A stretch of DNA of 64,000 bases, from NCBI GenBank assembly GCA_963809795.1, contig CAWELN010000008.1:1-64000 (forward strand), read 5' to 3'. The notes below the pieces were generated by a model. That model made no database searches and had not been told where the DNA came from. It worked only from the letters and a program-made list of their open reading frames with translations. The translations under genes and the position numbers were made by a program. Positions 63,188 to 64,000 of the stretch are shown here, in pieces (the first letter of the stretch is position 1; each line of letters starts with the position of its first letter). This stretch comes from DASUAS01 sp963809795 (GTDB taxonomy: Bacteria > Actinomycetota > Acidimicrobiia > IMCC26256 > DASPTH01).

Positions 63188-63679
63188 ATGCCCGGCCTCG
63201 AAGACCTCTACCGCGAGATCATCCTCGACCACTACCGCGCCCCCCGGAACCGCGGGGAGCTGCCGGTGCCCCCTGCCCACAAGGCCGAGGGGTTCAACCC
63301 GCTCTGCGGTGACGAGGTCGTCCTCTACCTCGACGTCGACGGCGACACCGTCACCGACCTGAAGATCGCCGGCCAGGGGTGCTCGATCAGCCAGGCGTCC
63401 ACCTCGATGATGTCGGCCGCGGTGAAGGGGAAGTCGGTGGCCGAGGCACGTCGGCTCATCCGCGCCTTCAAGGCGCTCATGTCGATCCACGAGTCGAAGC
63501 TCGAGGGCGAGGGCGACGGCGAGGACCTCCGCGCCGACCTCGAGGGCGTGCGGCTGGGTGATCTCGAGGCGCTGCAGGGCGTGGTGAAGTTCCCCGTGCG
63601 CATCAAGTGCGCGACGCTGGCGTGGAACACGCTGCAGCAGGGCCTCGACGAGATCGAGGTGGGTGCCGGCGGTGAATGA
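63188..63679 (+). CDS. sufU: SufU-type sulfur acceptor
   Basis: Zinc-dependent sulfurtransferase that accepts persulfide from SufS, 163 residues. It begins LEDLYREIILDHYRAPRNRG. The zinc ligands are Cys and Asp in FNPLCGDEV, Cys in GQGCSISQAS, and Cys in RIKCATLAW; the GSISxAS-type segment marks the U-type protein. The inserted loop of ~20 residues (between SKLEGEGDGED and LEGVRLGDL) is longer than in IscU, as in SufU. It ends the suf unit. Confidence 0.93.
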   Translation: MPGLEDLYREIILDHYRAPRNRGELPVPPAHKAEGFNPLCGDEVVLYLDVDGDTVTDLKIAGQGCSISQASTSMMSAAVKGKSVAEARRLIRAFKALMSIHESKLEGEGDGEDLRADLEGVRLGDLEALQGVVKFPVRIKCATLAWNTLQQGLDEIEVGAGGE

Positions 63680-63838
63680 GGCGGTCGGTGACGGGTATGC
63701 CGCCAGAACGTGTTCTGAAGTGGTGCAATCCGGTCATCTGTCGGGAGCGAGCGATCTTCCTTGGCAACCGTCACGAAACACACGTGATCCAGGAACGAAA
63801 CCGGGAGCCGATAGGTTGTTGACCCTGGAGGTCGTGCC
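63680..63838. promoter_or_regulatory. Intergenic region with candidate promoter and inverted repeats
   Basis: Holds AGAAC-GT-GTTCT (63705-63716) and TCACG-N7-CGTGA (63771-63787) upstream of the last ORF, a TTGACC at about 63819-63824 as a possible -35, and GGAGG at about 63827-63831 before the ATG at 63839. None of these is matched to a known regulator. Confidence 0.4.
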
Positions 63839-64000
63839 ATGAACCAGCAAGAGCTCACCCAGGTGGTCGACGAGGCGCTCGAGCGTTTCCGGGGCCGTGA
63901 TCTCGTCGCCAGCGCCGAGGTCGTCGACGTGCTCCTCGATCTGCGCCTGCTCCTGCTCGAGGTGGAGTCCCTCGAGCAGCTCCTGGACGAGCCCGCACCC
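63839..64000 (+). CDS. Hypothetical protein, 5' part only
   Basis: First 54 codons of a gene that runs off the window. NQQELTQVVDEALERFRGRDL, then helices rich in Leu and Glu (VDVLLDLRLLLLEVESLEQLL). The GGAGG ribosome-binding site and ATG support it. The visible part is helical and acidic; no family is recognisable. Confidence 0.6.
   Translation, partial: MNQQELTQVVDEALERFRGRDLVASAEVVDVLLDLRLLLLEVESLEQLLDEPAP

Noticed and set aside
63705..63716. AGAAC-GT-GTTCT as a LexA (SOS) box
   Set aside because: Actinobacterial SOS boxes have GAAC-N4-GTTC; here the spacer is two bases, so it does not fit.

Overview
The window is high-GC DNA with densely packed genes, many GTG starts and many GTGA/ATGA stop-start overlaps. 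Together with an ergothioneine (egtABCD) cluster, a SUF Fe-S cluster, an F420/PPOX-type flavoprotein and a MauA/MauD/MauE-like operon, this suggests an actinobacterium. Acidimicrobiia (Ilumatobacter/Iamia-like) is my best inference, but there is no rRNA or other taxonomic marker to prove it.

Layout. (1) 1-9.5 kb: synthesis of a heptose-containing surface glycan. A GT2, an SDR epimerase, GmhA, HddA, HddC, a GmhB-type phosphatase and a transaldolase-like enzyme together describe the GDP-D-glycero-alpha-D-manno-heptose route; sugar methyltransferases and GT2 enzymes lie among them. (2) 9.6-14.8 kb: two large secreted proteins facing each other. One is a subtilase with FN3 domains and the other a DUF1906-type hydrolase; both carry a seven-repeat beta-propeller of the same repeat family. 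(3) 14.9-31.7 kb: an accessory glycan island with a Wzm/Wzt-type ABC exporter, four glycosyltransferases or GT-like proteins, a polytopic membrane protein and eight methyltransferase-like genes, including two that share a perfect 577-bp repeat. (4) 32-39.3 kb: core metabolism. A membrane protein, an M24 peptidase, lipA, lipB, a lipoamide acyltransferase (E2) and lipoamide dehydrogenase are all read leftward; a 29-residue membrane peptide precedes them. (5) 39.4-42.8 kb: a flippase, a GT4 and an RMD-like reductase. (6) 42.8-45.3 kb: small hypothetical genes and a short, strongly initiated and hairpin-ended unit. (7) 45.3-49.5 kb: a mau-like operon whose MauA-like, Cys-rich, Tat-signal protein continues in one reading frame into a seven-repeat beta-propeller. 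(8) 49.7-56.2 kb: an acyl-CoA dehydrogenase, MBL hydrolases, a methionine aminopeptidase and two GT4s. (9) 56.3-61.1 kb: ergothioneine genes preceded by a 24-residue coupled leader peptide. (10) 61.1-63.7 kb: sufC-sufS-sufU behind their own promoter with an inverted repeat.

Many genes, including normally indispensable ones (lipB, E2, lpdA), are split by single-base frameshifts in G/C runs. The simplest reading is residual indel errors in a draft genome or MAG rather than gene decay. I annotate such genes as single CDS and give the break positions. Nearly every other long open frame is a GC-driven shadow. No rRNA, tRNA, CRISPR array or insertion sequence was seen.
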